Source of the DNA: CAWDNM01 sp964521195
GTDB taxonomy: Bacteria; Actinomycetota; Coriobacteriia; Anaerosomatales; JAAXUF01
Direction: 5' to 3'
Length of the DNA stretch: 64,000 nt
NCBI GenBank assembly: GCA_964521195.1
Contig: CAZFRE010000001.1
Location: forward strand, 248,001-312,000
Position numbers and translations under genes: made by a program. Below, piece by piece: positions 1-8,809 of this stretch. The notes under the pieces were generated by a model. That model saw nothing but the letters and a program-made list of their open reading frames with translations, did not search any database and was not told where the DNA came from. Each line of letters opens with the position of its first letter. The stretch's first letter is position 1.

Positions 1-1
1 G

Positions 2-361
2 GCGAACGCCAAGGCCGGAGCATGCGTGGAGATCAAGAACTCGACGGTGGGCGAGCGCAGCAAGGTCCCGCACCTGTCCTACATCGGTGACGCGACCATC
101 GGTACCGATGTGAACGTCGGGGCCGGGTCGATCACCTGCAACTACGACGGCGTGAGCAAGCACCCGACCACGATCGCCGACGGCGCGTTCATCGGCTCTG
201 ATACGATGCTTGTGGCGCCGGTCAACGTCGGCGCCGGCGCGGTCACCGCGGCAGGCAGCACCATCGCCCGCGACGTGCCTGAGGGAGCGCTTGCGGTCGA
301 GCGCACCGATCAGGTCACGGTCGAGGGATGGGCGGCGCGCCGGGGCAAGCGCAAGGAGTAG
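2..361 (+). CDS. glmU: Bifunctional GlmU, C-terminal fragment (5' end outside window)
   Basis: This is the last ~119 residues of GlmU, which makes UDP-N-acetylglucosamine for peptidoglycan precursors in the cytosol. The fragment is the left-handed beta-helix acetyltransferase end: it carries VEIKNSTVGERSKVPHLSY, then the hexapeptide-repeat stretch with GAGSITCNYDG and GAFIGSDTMLVAPV, and the usual tail DVPEGALAVERTDQ...W. The reading frame is open from base 2 with no start, so the gene enters from the left edge; a GTG at 26 is internal. Only 31 bases separate it from prs, so the two are probably co-transcribed, an arrangement common in Gram-positive bacteria. Confidence 0.95.
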   Translation, partial: ANAKAGACVEIKNSTVGERSKVPHLSYIGDATIGTDVNVGAGSITCNYDGVSKHPTTIADGAFIGSDTMLVAPVNVGAGAVTAAGSTIARDVPEGALAVERTDQVTVEGWAARRGKRKE

Positions 362-392
362 CGGACACGCGGACAAGGGAGCGGATTCGACG

Positions 393-1355
393 ATGGGTGA
401 GCACGGCAAGCGCATGCTGGTCTTCGCTGGTACGAGCAATCCCGACCTGGCTGAAGGCGTCGCCAAGCACTTGGGCGTCGACCTCGGGAACGTCAAGATC
501 CGCAAGTTCGCGAACGGCGAGATCTACGTCCGGTACCTGGAGAGTGTCCGAGGGGCGGACGTCTTCATCGTGCAGTCCATCTCGGCGCCGGTGAACGACA
601 CGCTCATGGAGTTGCTCATCATGATCGACGCCGCGAAGCGTGCGTCCGCCCGCTCGATCACCGCGGTCATCTCACACTACGGCTACGCGCGCCAGGACAA
701 GAAGTCGGCGTCGCGCGAGCCGATCACGGCGAAGCTCGTGGCCGACGTGCTGACGGTGGCGGGCATCGATCGAGTCATCACCATGGACCTGCATCAGGGC
801 CAGATCCAGGGTTACTTCAACCTGCCGGTCAACCACCTCACGGCGCTGCCGATCCTTGCGGACTACTTCGAGTCGCTTAACCTGGACAACCTGTGCGTGG
901 TGAGCCCCGACGTGGGGCGTGCGAAGGCGTGCAAGAAGCTCGCCGACATGCTCGGTGCGAGCCTCGCGATCATGCACAAGGGCCGTCCGGATCACAACGT
1001 CGCGGAGATCACGCACGTCATAGGTGATGTCGAAGGCAAGAACTGCATCGTCGCCGACGATATGATCGATACGGCCGGTTCGGTCGTGGCGGGGGCGAAG
1101 GCGCTCAAGAACGCCGGGGCCGCCTCGGTGTACGTGACCGCCACACACGGTATCCTCTCGTCTCCGGCGTACGACCGGCTCGAGTCCTCGGTGGTGACCG
1201 AGGTCATCGTGACGAACACCATCCCGGTCCCCGAGGAGTACACCAACAGCAAGATCCACGTCCTCTCGGTCGCGCCGCTGTTCGCGCGCGCCGTACAGAA
1301 CGTGTTCAACGACGAGTCCGTCTCGGAGCTCTTCGACCCCGATTTCCAGCTCTAG
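393..1355 (+). CDS. prs: Ribose-phosphate pyrophosphokinase (PRPP synthetase)
   Basis: Makes PRPP from ribose-5-phosphate and ATP for purine, pyrimidine, histidine, tryptophan and NAD synthesis. The 320-residue product has the family length and motifs: FAGTSNPDLAEGVAKHLG at the N-terminus, FANGEIYVRYLESVRGADVF, SHYGYARQDKK (ATP-loop region), DLHQGQIQGYF, VVSPDVGRAKACKKLADML, and the PRPP-binding loop IVADDMIDTAGSV. I chose the ATG at 393 because it follows a good ribosome site (AAGGGAG near 375-381) and matches the family start; the open frame continues upstream to 210 only by overlapping glmU. It lies between glmU and rplY in one transcriptional direction. Confidence 0.97.
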   Translation: MGEHGKRMLVFAGTSNPDLAEGVAKHLGVDLGNVKIRKFANGEIYVRYLESVRGADVFIVQSISAPVNDTLMELLIMIDAAKRASARSITAVISHYGYARQDKKSASREPITAKLVADVLTVAGIDRVITMDLHQGQIQGYFNLPVNHLTALPILADYFESLNLDNLCVVSPDVGRAKACKKLADMLGASLAIMHKGRPDHNVAEITHVIGDVEGKNCIVADDMIDTAGSVVAGAKALKNAGAASVYVTATHGILSSPAYDRLESSVVTEVIVTNTIPVPEEYTNSKIHVLSVAPLFARAVQNVFNDESVSELFDPDFQL

Positions 1356-1424
1356 ACCACCAGACAGGTCGCTTGGGTAGGTAGTACTCGACGACACCGC
1401 ACGCACGAGAAGGAGCCGCTCACC

Positions 1425-2057
1425 ATGGCCGAATCCACCGTACTCACCGTGTTCCCCCGCACTGTCGTCGGCAAGGCGAACCGTCGCCTGTCCGCCGAAG
1501 GTCAGATCCCGGCCGTCCTCTACGGCATGGGCCGCGACGCGCTGCCGATCGCCATCGACCGTCACGACTTCGAGCTCTTCATGTCCCACCACGCTGCCGG
1601 CTCGACGCTGGTGGAGATTCAGATCGAGGGCGAGAAGAAGCCGGTCAACGCGATGATCCGCGAGATGCAGACCAGCCCGCTCAAGGGCAGCATCCTTCAC
1701 GTGGACTTCCTGGCTGTCTCGCTCAACAAGCCGGTCCACGCCGTGGTGTCGCTGCACCTCGTCAACGATCCCGCCGGCGTCAAGGCCGGTGGCGTGTTGA
1801 CCGTCGATCGGCACGATCTCAACGTCGAGGCCAAGCCGGCCGAGCTGCCCGAGTTCATCGAGGTCGACGTCTCGGCACTCGAGGTCGGCGACTCGCTGCA
1901 CGTCCGCGACATCGTCCCGCCGAAGGGTGTCACGCTGCTCGACGACGCCGACGGCATCGTCGCCTCCGTCACTCCGCCGACCGTCGCCGTTGAGGCCGAA
2001 GAGGGCGCCGAGCAGGCCGAGCCCGAGGTCATCGGCGCCAAGGCCGAGGAAGAGTAG
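1425..2057 (+). CDS. rplY: 50S ribosomal protein L25 / general stress protein Ctc
   Basis: A 5S rRNA-binding ribosomal protein of the long (Ctc/TL5) type: an N-terminal L25 beta-barrel (about residues 1-95, starting AESTVLTVFPRTVVGKANRR, with PAVLYGMG) and a C-terminal TL5 domain (about 100-190, with VHAVVSLHLVNDPAGVKAGGV and SLHVRDIVPPKGVTLLDD). The tail is acidic and Ala/Glu-rich, as in other actinobacterial copies. The 210-residue length fits the family. The ATG at 1425 has an AGAAGGAG ribosome site about 9 bases upstream. The prs-ctc-pth order is conserved in many Gram-positive bacteria. Confidence 0.95.
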   Translation: MAESTVLTVFPRTVVGKANRRLSAEGQIPAVLYGMGRDALPIAIDRHDFELFMSHHAAGSTLVEIQIEGEKKPVNAMIREMQTSPLKGSILHVDFLAVSLNKPVHAVVSLHLVNDPAGVKAGGVLTVDRHDLNVEAKPAELPEFIEVDVSALEVGDSLHVRDIVPPKGVTLLDDADGIVASVTPPTVAVEAEEGAEQAEPEVIGAKAEEE

Positions 2058-2065
2058 CTGCACGC

Positions 2066-2632
2066 ATGACACGGATGATCGTCGGGCTCGGCAATCCGGG
2101 CCCGGAGTACGAGCGAACCCGGCACAATGCCGGGTTCCTCACTATCGACCTCTTGGCCGAGAACCTGCGCGCGAACTACTGGAAGGACCAGTGCGGCGCG
2201 AAGGTGGCTGTCGTGCGCTTCGCCGATGAGGACCTCGTGCTCGCCAAGCCGCAGACGTTCATGAACGTCTCGGGCGGCTCGGTCAAGAAGCTCGTCGAGG
2301 AGTACGGCATCGATCTGCCTGAGATGATCGTCGTGCACGACGACATCGACCTGGTTGCCGGCAGCGTGCGGGTGAAGCGCGACGGCGGCCATGGCGGCCA
2401 CAACGGGCTGCGCTCGCTGCACGACAAGCTCGGAACGGACGGGTACATGCGCGTTCGGGTGGGCGTGGGTCGTCCGCCCGGGCGCATGGACCCGGCCGAC
2501 TGGGTGCTGCAGCCGCTCAAGGGCGAGGCGCTCGACGACCTCGAAGCGATGGTGCCGACGGCCGCTCAGGCCTGCGTGAGCATCCTCGAGGAGGGCATTG
2601 AGATCGCGATGCGCGAGTACAACGGCGTCTAG
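2066..2632 (+). CDS. pth: Peptidyl-tRNA hydrolase
   Basis: Releases tRNA from prematurely terminated peptidyl-tRNA. The 188-residue protein has all the family blocks: MIVGLGNPGPEYERTRHNAGF (the histidine after the arginine is catalytic), LAKPQTFMNVSGGSV, VVHDDIDLVAGSVRVKRDG, GGHGGHNGLRSLHDKLGTD and RVRVGVGRPPGRMDPADWVL. It starts 8 bases after the rplY stop, so translation is likely coupled. Its last four bases overlap the 3' end of the convergent M23 gene. Confidence 0.97.
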   Translation: MTRMIVGLGNPGPEYERTRHNAGFLTIDLLAENLRANYWKDQCGAKVAVVRFADEDLVLAKPQTFMNVSGGSVKKLVEEYGIDLPEMIVVHDDIDLVAGSVRVKRDGGHGGHNGLRSLHDKLGTDGYMRVRVGVGRPPGRMDPADWVLQPLKGEALDDLEAMVPTAAQACVSILEEGIEIAMREYNGV

Positions 2633-3822
2633 TAGGACTGAGGGTTCTTCGGCGCGCCGTTGACGCGGACCTCCCAGTGCAGGTGCGGTCCGGTTGAGTT
2701 GCCGGTGCTGCCTACGGTCCCGATCCGCTGCCCCTTGTCGACGTGCTGGCCATTTCCCACCTTGATCCCGCCCGAGCGCTGGTGCGCGTAGAGCGTGACC
2801 ACGCCGTTGCCGTGATCGATCATGACGGTGTTGCCGTAGGAGCCGCGATAGCCGGCGTAGATCACGCGCCCCGAGCCGGCCGCCACGATCGACGAGCCCG
2901 ACGGGGCGCCGATGTCGATGCCGGGGTGCAGCTCGCGCCCGTGGAAGGGGCAGATGCGCGGCCCGAACGGCGACGTGATGCGGTGTGACGCCGGCACCGG
3001 CCACGCCATCGACCCGTGATAGACGCCCGAGCCATTTCCAGAGAGCTCGCTTTGCAGTCGCGCCGCCTCGGCCTCCTCGGCCTCGGCTAGAGCGCGGAGC
3101 CGCTTCGCGTTCTTCTTCGTGTCCGCCATGAGTGCGTTCTTCTTGCCGAGAACGGCGTTCTGGCGGTCGGTCTTCGCCTGGCGGGCATCCTGCAGGTCGC
3201 GCAGCTTGGTCTCGGCGGCCAGCGCCTGCTTGCGCTTGGCGTTCGCGGTCTCGAGGTCGCGATCGAGCTCGGTCTGTGCGCGCTCGAGCGACTCACGCGT
3301 GGCCACGAGGTTGGCGGCGATGTCGTTGCTCGACTTGATGGCACGCGAGATGAACTCGGTGCGCTTGACGAGTTCGCCGATGTCGGACGAGCTCAGCAGC
3401 ATCTGGATATAGAAGAGGTCGCCCTGCTTGTAGCTCGCCTCGACGCGTCCCTCGAAGTAGCCCTGCTCTTCGTCGTAGCGCGCCTGCGTAGCATCGATCT
3501 CGCGCTGCTTCTTCTCGATCTGGTTCTTCAGACCGCGCACTTCGGCACGCAGCCGCTCGGTTCGCTTGCTTGCCGCCGCGATCTGCGGGTCGAGCGCGTC
3601 GGCTTCCTCCTGCAGGCCGTCGACGATCTTGTCGAGGCGGTCTGTCTCCTTCAGGAGCTTGTCGGCGAGTTTCTGCGCCTCGGCGGCCTTCTTGCGCGCG
3701 GCGGCGGCCTTGTCTGCGTGGGCACGCGCATCGGCTGAGGTGACGGCGTGAGCGGGAGCAGCGCACGACAACGCAAGCGTGAGCGAGAGGAGGGTGACGA
3801 TGTATGCGCGGCTGCGATGCAT
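2629..3822 (-). CDS. Exported M23 endopeptidase with coiled coil (EnvC/PcsB-like layout)
   Basis: A 397-residue secreted murein hydrolase. An N-terminal signal peptide (about residues 1-26, ending CAAPAHA) is followed by a long Lys/Glu/Ala-rich coiled coil (about 28-260) and a C-terminal LytM/M23 domain (about 280-397). The zinc ligands are visible: HPGID (H and D of the first motif) and HLHWEV (HxH of the second). The coiled-coil plus LytM layout is that of cell-division hydrolases and their activators, so it probably cuts peptidoglycan cross-links during growth or septation. Transcribed convergently with pth, with a 4-base overlap. It is separated by a 213-base divergent region from the NfnA-like gene. 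Confidence 0.9.
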   Translation of the reverse strand: MHRSRAYIVTLLSLTLALSCAAPAHAVTSADARAHADKAAAARKKAAEAQKLADKLLKETDRLDKIVDGLQEEADALDPQIAAASKRTERLRAEVRGLKNQIEKKQREIDATQARYDEEQGYFEGRVEASYKQGDLFYIQMLLSSSDIGELVKRTEFISRAIKSSNDIAANLVATRESLERAQTELDRDLETANAKRKQALAAETKLRDLQDARQAKTDRQNAVLGKKNALMADTKKNAKRLRALAEAEEAEAARLQSELSGNGSGVYHGSMAWPVPASHRITSPFGPRICPFHGRELHPGIDIGAPSGSSIVAAGSGRVIYAGYRGSYGNTVMIDHGNGVVTLYAHQRSGGIKVGNGQHVDKGQRIGTVGSTGNSTGPHLHWEVRVNGAPKNPQSY

Positions 3823-4035
3823 GTGTTCGAATCCTCCGGTGGGCTGGTGCGAAGGTGAGTATGTCGCCGCCCGGAAGGCGCAGGTACGTTCGTGGGAATG
3901 ATACTACTCGCGCAGCGCGAGCGGCAAACCGACCGGCCGGTCCGAGATGTCGCGCCCAGGGTGCAGATATATACTATGCCGATGCCCGCAGGCCCCTGCG
4001 CGCATGCATCACGACGACGAGCCCCGTGGAGGCAT

Positions 4036-4875
4036 ATGTTCCGCATCGTTCACACCCGGCAGCTCTCCGACGCGGTCTTCGAGATGGGCGTGCACGCGCC
4101 CAAGATCGCGGCCAAGGCGCGTGCCGGCCAGTTCCTCATGATCCGGATCGACGAGGCCGGCGAGCGCATCCCGCTCACCTTCTCGGACTGGTCCGCCGAG
4201 GAGGGGTGGATCCGCTTCATCTTCATGCGGGTGGGCAAGACCACCCACCAGCTCTCGCACCTGCGGGTCGGCGACGAGCTGGCGGACGTGGTCGGGCCGC
4301 TCGGCGTGCCGACTCACACGGACGGCGGTGGCCGCGTCGCCGTTGTAGGCGGCGGCGTGGGCGTCGCGGTCGCGTACCCGGTTGCGCGTGCGCTCGCCCA
4401 GGCCGGAGCGCAGGTCAGCGTCATCATCGGCGCGCGCAACCGGGACCTGCTCATCCTCGAGGAGGAGCTGCGCGCCCTGCCGCTCGAGCGGTTCGTGATC
4501 GTGACGGACGATGGTTCCGCCGGCATCAAGGGTCTCGTCACGCACCCGCTCAAGGAGCTGTGCGAGGCCGGCGAGATCGACTCGGCGTTCGCGGTGGGCC
4601 CGGCGATCATGATGAAGTTCTGCGCGGCGACCACGCGCGAGTTCGAGGTGCCCACGACCGTCTCGCTCAACCCGATCATGGTCGACGGCACCGGCATGTG
4701 CGGTGCCTGCCGCGTCACCGTGGGAGGCGAGACGAAGTTCGGCTGCGTGGACGGCCCCGACTTCGACGCGCATGCGGTCGACTTCGAGGAGCTCATGAGC
4801 CGCCAGCGCGTCTACTCCGACCTCGAGCGCGAGGCCGATGCCGACTACTCCCAGGGGTGCCAATGCCATCTGTAG
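4036..4875 (+). CDS. Ferredoxin-NADP+ reductase small subunit (NfnA/SudB/PyrK-like)
   Basis: A cytosolic iron-sulfur flavoprotein of 279 residues. It has an FAD domain (about 1-95, with RIPLTFSDW), a nucleotide-binding domain (about 100-215, with VAVVGGGVGVAVAYPVARAL), and a C-terminal [2Fe-2S] motif of the PyrK/NfnA kind: MCGACRVTVGG, a later KFGC, and final cysteines in QGCQCHL. With the overlapping gltA-like gene it should form the NfnAB pair (electron bifurcation between NADH, ferredoxin and NADP+) or the related sulfide dehydrogenase; sequence reading alone cannot separate these. ATG at 4036 has GTGGAGG just upstream; the frame stays open to 3892 without family similarity. Confidence 0.85.
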   Translation: MFRIVHTRQLSDAVFEMGVHAPKIAAKARAGQFLMIRIDEAGERIPLTFSDWSAEEGWIRFIFMRVGKTTHQLSHLRVGDELADVVGPLGVPTHTDGGGRVAVVGGGVGVAVAYPVARALAQAGAQVSVIIGARNRDLLILEEELRALPLERFVIVTDDGSAGIKGLVTHPLKELCEAGEIDSAFAVGPAIMMKFCAATTREFEVPTTVSLNPIMVDGTGMCGACRVTVGGETKFGCVDGPDFDAHAVDFEELMSRQRVYSDLEREADADYSQGCQCHL

Positions 4876-6335
4876 ACGACACGAACGGCGCCGCAGCCGG
4901 CGAAACCGCATCCGTCCCCGCCGAGAAGCCCCGCCACAAGCCATCCCGCGGTCCCCGCGTGCCCATGCCCGAGCGTGAGGCCACGGAGCGTGCGAGCGTA
5001 TTCGACGAGGTCGGCTACGGCTACACGCCCGAGATGGCGCTCGAAGAGGCGATGCGCTGCCTGCAGTGCAAGAACCCGACGTGCGAGGCCGGCTGCCCGG
5101 TCAACATCGAGATCCGCGACTTCATCGGCGCGATCATCGAGGGCGACACGAAGCGCGGCGTCGAGATCATCAAGCGCCGCAACGCGCTGCCCGCGGTCTG
5201 CGGCCGCGTGTGCCCGCAGGAGACACAGTGCGAGGCCGCGTGCGTGCTCGCGAAGAAGGGCGACCCGGTGGCCATCGGCCGCCTCGAGCGGTTCCTCGGC
5301 GATTCGGACCTGGCGTGCGAACTCGACGGCCGCTGCGTCCCCGAGAAGGCCGCGCCGAGCGGCTACCGCTGTGCCGTCGTCGGCTCCGGACCAGCAGGCC
5401 TGGCGTGCGCGGGCGAACTCGCGGTGCTCGGCCACGAGGTCACCATCCTCGAGTCGCTGCACGCGCCCGGCGGCGTGCTCTCCTACGGCATCCCCGAGTT
5501 CCGGCTCCCCGAGCAGGTACTCGCGGCCGAGATCGAGACCCTCACTGCGCTCGGCGTGACCATCCAGACCGACACCGTCGTCGGTGCGCTCGTGAGCGTG
5601 GCAGAGCTCCTGGGCGACGAGGGCTACGGCGCCGTCTTCATCGGCAGTGGCGCCGGCCTGCCGGTGTTTCTCGGCGTGCCGGGGGAGAACCTCAACGGCG
5701 TCTACTCGGCCAACGAGTTCCTCACCCGTGTGAACCTGATGCGCGCCTACGAGTTCCCGAAGGCCGACACACCCGTGTGGCGCGGGCGGAAAGTCGCGGT
5801 CGTGGGCGGGGGCAACGTCGCGATGGATGCGGCGCGCACGGCCCTTCGTCTGGGCGCCGAGGAGGTCTTCCTCGTCTACCGGCGCACGGAAGACGAGATG
5901 CCGGCGCGCAAGGAAGAGGTTCACCACGCGAAGGAGGAGGGTGTCGAGTTCAAGATGCTCTGCTCGCCGCAGGAGATCGTCGGTCGCGACGGCTTCGTGA
6001 CCGGCATCGTCGCGACGCGGATGGAACTCACCGAGCCGGATGCGAGCGGTCGCCGCGCGCCGGTGTGCGTGATGGGCAGCGAGTTCACGATCGAGTGCGA
6101 CACGGTCATCTCGGCGGTGGGAACCCGCGCGAACCCGCTGCTGGCCAAGGCGGCGCCGGAACTCGAGCTGACGAAGCGCGGCTACATCGTGGCCGACTCG
6201 GAGGGTGCGACGAACCTGCCGGGCGTGTTCGCCGGCGGTGACATCGTGACGGGAGCGGCCACGGTCATCCTCGCGATGGGTGCCGGCAAGACCGCAGCGC
6301 AGGCGATGGACCGCTGGTTGCGCGAGACTCACTGA
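4863..6335 (+). CDS. gltA: NADPH-dependent glutamate synthase-type flavoprotein (GltA/NfnB/SudA-like)
   Basis: A 490-residue cytosolic flavoprotein. The N-terminal Fe-S domain (about 60-160) has cysteine groups CLQCKNPTCEAGCPVN and CGRVCPQETQCEAAC for two [4Fe-4S] clusters. An FAD-binding motif follows (CAVVGSGPAGLACAGELA), then an NADPH-binding motif (VAVVGGGNVAMDAARTALRL), and the C-terminal FAD closure GVFAGGDIVTGAATVILAMG. It begins 13 bases inside the 3' end of the NfnA-like gene, so the two subunits are translated as a unit. The partner makes NfnB (NADPH/ferredoxin side of the bifurcating enzyme) more likely than a true glutamate synthase small subunit, because no large subunit is nearby. 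Confidence 0.88.
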   Translation: MPSVDDTNGAAAGETASVPAEKPRHKPSRGPRVPMPEREATERASVFDEVGYGYTPEMALEEAMRCLQCKNPTCEAGCPVNIEIRDFIGAIIEGDTKRGVEIIKRRNALPAVCGRVCPQETQCEAACVLAKKGDPVAIGRLERFLGDSDLACELDGRCVPEKAAPSGYRCAVVGSGPAGLACAGELAVLGHEVTILESLHAPGGVLSYGIPEFRLPEQVLAAEIETLTALGVTIQTDTVVGALVSVAELLGDEGYGAVFIGSGAGLPVFLGVPGENLNGVYSANEFLTRVNLMRAYEFPKADTPVWRGRKVAVVGGGNVAMDAARTALRLGAEEVFLVYRRTEDEMPARKEEVHHAKEEGVEFKMLCSPQEIVGRDGFVTGIVATRMELTEPDASGRRAPVCVMGSEFTIECDTVISAVGTRANPLLAKAAPELELTKRGYIVADSEGATNLPGVFAGGDIVTGAATVILAMGAGKTAAQAMDRWLRETH

Positions 6336-6372
6336 GCTGCGTCGCCTGACGCGTCGAATGACGCGCCGCAGC
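6336..6372 (+). terminator. Possible hairpin after the NfnAB pair
   Basis: GCTGCG at 6336-6341 can pair with CGCAGC at 6367-6372, with GACGCG repeats between. The stem is imperfect and has no T-run, so this is weak. Confidence 0.25.
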
Positions 6373-6480
6373 GCGTTCGCGTCAGTGGGCTTGGGTAGAA
6401 TCCTGCTTGGACGAACGGTGCATCACGCCGTCTGTCAGGTGGTATGGTGGGATTATTCGGCAGCAACATTGGAGTGAACG

Positions 6481-7224
6481 GTGTCAGACGAACCAGTCAA
6501 TGTGCTTGTCATCGACGACGACGAGGCCATCGTCGACATGGTCCGAATGGGCCTCGAAGCTGACGGGATGCAGGTATTCTCGGCCGCGGACGGCGGGGAA
6601 GGTGTCGACGTCCTCGGCAGTGAGCGCATCGACGTCATCCTTCTCGACATCATGATGCCGCGCGTCGACGGCTGGATGACCCTGATGGAGATCCGCAACA
6701 ACCCCTCGACCGCACACATCCCGGTGATCATGGTCACGGCCAAGACCCAGGAGCTCGCGAAGGTCCTGGCGTTCAAACAGGGCGTTCAGCAGTACGTGAC
6801 CAAGCCGTTCAGCATCATGGAGCTCTCCGCGCGCGTCGAGAGCCTGACGCGCACCAACCGCGCGGGCCACGGTGAGCCCTCGGGCGAGTCCGACTTCCGA
6901 AAGCTCGCGGTCCGCAAGGGCGGACGGACGGTGCTGCTCACGATCGGCGACATCATCTTCCTGTCGGCGCGCAACAAGTCGACATACGCGCACACCTACG
7001 AGAACCAGTATCTCGTCGACATGACCCTCGGCGAGCTGGAAGGCAAGATGGCGCGCGAGGCGTTCTCGCGGGTGCACCGCAGTTACCTCGTGAATCTCAA
7101 CAAGGTCAAAGAGATCCTGCGCGTGGACGGCTGCTACGTCGTCGTGGCATCCGATCGAGACGAGACGCACATTCCGGTGGCGCGGCGTCAGGTTCGCGCA
7201 TTCAGAGAGGCGGTGGGCATCTGA
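6481..7224 (+). CDS. LytTR-family response regulator
   Basis: A 247-residue DNA-binding response regulator. The receiver domain (about 7-122) shows the acidic pocket VIDDDEA, the phosphoacceptor aspartate in LLDIMMPRVDGW, the VTAK threonine region and the conserved lysine in YVTKPFS. A C-terminal LytTR domain (about 140-247) has DIIFLSARNKSTYAHTYEN and FSRVHRSYLVNLNKVKEI. No sensor kinase is next to it. The start is GTG at 6481, with GGAG about 8 bases upstream. Its stop overlaps the start of the DUF916-like gene by one base, which suggests it is co-expressed with, and may control, the surface-protein genes that follow. LytTR regulators often control exported proteins. Confidence 0.93.
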   Translation: MSDEPVNVLVIDDDEAIVDMVRMGLEADGMQVFSAADGGEGVDVLGSERIDVILLDIMMPRVDGWMTLMEIRNNPSTAHIPVIMVTAKTQELAKVLAFKQGVQQYVTKPFSIMELSARVESLTRTNRAGHGEPSGESDFRKLAVRKGGRTVLLTIGDIIFLSARNKSTYAHTYENQYLVDMTLGELEGKMAREAFSRVHRSYLVNLNKVKEILRVDGCYVVVASDRDETHIPVARRQVRAFREAVGI

Positions 7225-8264
7225 TGGTCCTGTGGCCCAGAGCGGTGAAGCGGTCCCTGTTCGTGCTGGCGTTGTCGTGTGCGCTCGCCGCATCACCTGC
7301 CATCGCGTTCGCCACGAGGACGATCGGACTGTCGTCCGGGACGTTCAGCTTCGAAGTACCGGAGTCCGGCGAGCTGACGGGATCGGTCGTCGTGAGCTCG
7401 GAGGGCGATGAGGCGATCAAGGTCATGGTCTACGCGGCGGACCAGAAGATCGATGACAAGGGGAATGTCAGCTACGTCGCCCCCACGCGCGCGGACATCA
7501 ACTCGCTCGGTAACCCGTCGTCCTGGGTCAAGATCAACATGCCCGCGGACAGCAAGTCCATCGGCAACGTCCCGTATCTCGAGCTTGCGGCGGGCGAGAA
7601 GGTGCCCATCAAGTTCGCGCTTTCCGTGCCCAAAGACACCACGCCGGGTGACCACAACGTCCTCATCTTCTTCGAGTCGTTCGATCTGCCCGAGGGCGGT
7701 GGCTCGCAGTCGGTGATCTCGGGGCGGCTCGGCGCACGCATCCAGCTCAAGGTGCCGGGCGAGCGCTTCAAGAAGATCGAAGTCCGCCCGTTCAACGTCC
7801 CTGCGTTCGTCATGAACGGCGAGGTGCCCTACGACTTCACCACCATGAACCAGGGCAACACCGATGTCAGGGTGGGCGCGCGCATCCTGTTCCTCGACCG
7901 TAACGGCAACACCGTCGCCGAGCAGACGCCTATCAACGGGCGCACGCTGTTCGCCGGCAGCAACACGCTCTCGACGGGCACGGTGCTGGCCCAGGGCTTC
8001 GCCGTGGGTCCGCACAAGGTACGGCTCGACCTCACCGAGGTCGACGACGAAGGCAAGGCGGTCAACCAGGGGGCCGACACGATCACGCAGGAGAAGACCG
8101 TCTGGCTCATTCCGCTGTGGCTCATCATCGCCGCGGGGGCATTCGTGGTGATCGTGCTGGTGCGCGTGATCTGGTCCGCCGCTGCCCGCAGCACGCGACG
8201 CAAGGCCCAGCGTGAAGAGGAAGCGATGCGCGCCGAAGCGTTAAAGCAGGAGGGCGACGCGTAG
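7224..8264 (+). CDS. DUF916-like exported, membrane-anchored protein
   Basis: A 346-residue protein with a signal peptide (about 1-30, ending PAIAFA), a long extracellular beta-rich region, a single transmembrane helix (about 290-312, LIPLWLIIAAGAFVVIVLVRV) and a short basic/acidic cytosolic tail. The extracellular part resembles the DUF916/WxL-interacting family: FSFEVPESGELTGSVVVSSEG, then YLELAAGEKVPIKFALSVPKD and TTPGDHNVLIFFESF, a COG4072-like pattern. In Firmicutes such proteins bind WxL surface proteins. Here the two secreted proteins just downstream could be partners. Assignment is by motif reading; the family link is probable, the partner idea is inference. Confidence 0.7.
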   Translation: MVLWPRAVKRSLFVLALSCALAASPAIAFATRTIGLSSGTFSFEVPESGELTGSVVVSSEGDEAIKVMVYAADQKIDDKGNVSYVAPTRADINSLGNPSSWVKINMPADSKSIGNVPYLELAAGEKVPIKFALSVPKDTTPGDHNVLIFFESFDLPEGGGSQSVISGRLGARIQLKVPGERFKKIEVRPFNVPAFVMNGEVPYDFTTMNQGNTDVRVGARILFLDRNGNTVAEQTPINGRTLFAGSNTLSTGTVLAQGFAVGPHKVRLDLTEVDDEGKAVNQGADTITQEKTVWLIPLWLIIAAGAFVVIVLVRVIWSAAARSTRRKAQREEEAMRAEALKQEGDA

Positions 8265-8313
8265 GAGGAGATACGTCCTGAGAGTGCTGTCCCCATCGTT
8301 GAACGGCAAACAG

Positions 8314-8342
8314 AAAGCCCCGGGCGAATCGCCCGGGGCTTT
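8314..8342. terminator. Strong bidirectional terminator
   Basis: AAAGCCCCGGGCG / AATC / GCCCGGGGCTTT-type hairpin with A and T tracts on both sides, lying between the convergent DUF916-like gene and the 147-residue secreted protein. Confidence 0.9.
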
Positions 8343-8365
8343 CTTGTGACCGTGTAGCGGCGGTA

Positions 8366-8809
8366 CTAGTTCTGCGTTGCGGTGTAGACGACCGTGGCGG
8401 TGTGGGCGCCCGGAGCGCAGTCCCACGGCACGTCCAGCGTGTAGTCGTCGGTGTAGTCGCGGGACGCGGTCTTCGTCTCGCCAGTGACGTCCGTGAAGCT
8501 CGTGGAAAGGCCGATCGGGGTTGCGTCGGTGATCGACTTGGTCAGGTCGTACGCCTTGTTCGACTTGACGTTGAGGCCGACCGACTTGCTGCCGTACGAG
8601 CTGCCCGGATCGACGGTACCGAAGTCGACGGTCTGGACGCCGGGGTCGGTGGTCGTGATCGTCAGCGTCAGCTTGGAGTTGACGTTGGCGTTCACCGTGA
8701 CGGTGCCGGGGTCACCGCTGGCATACGTGGCAACGTCGGCGCTCGCGACGGAGACGGCGCTGAGGAGCAGGGCGACTGCGAGGGCAGCCAAGATCATGGT
8801 CTTCTTCAC
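8366..8809 (-). CDS. Small secreted protein with a 'FGTVDPG' surface module
   Basis: A 147-residue protein with a clear signal peptide (MKKTMILAALAVALLLSAVS, cleavage after ASA). The mature part is Thr/Val/Asp-rich and beta-predicted: TVNANVNSKLTLTITTTDPG, then VDFGTVDPGSSYGSK, and the ending VPWDCAPGAHTATVVYTATQN. The same elements, in the same order, close the 914-residue protein at 9187 (SLGTMDPGDTAT ... TPWDASPGTYTSRVTYTVVAN), so this is a stand-alone copy of a shared module. It has a ribosome site (GGAGGGATCGAAG) before ATG. It is convergent with the DUF916-like gene. The function is unknown; a cell-surface role resembling WxL proteins is plausible. Confidence 0.8.
   Translation of the reverse strand: MKKTMILAALAVALLLSAVSVASADVATYASGDPGTVTVNANVNSKLTLTITTTDPGVQTVDFGTVDPGSSYGSKSVGLNVKSNKAYDLTKSITDATPIGLSTSFTDVTGETKTASRDYTDDYTLDVPWDCAPGAHTATVVYTATQN

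Noticed and set aside
672..2072. Long lower-strand open frame across prs and rplY
   Set aside because: Arg/Asp/Val-rich shadow of the GC-rich upper-strand genes; no ribosome site and no family motifs.
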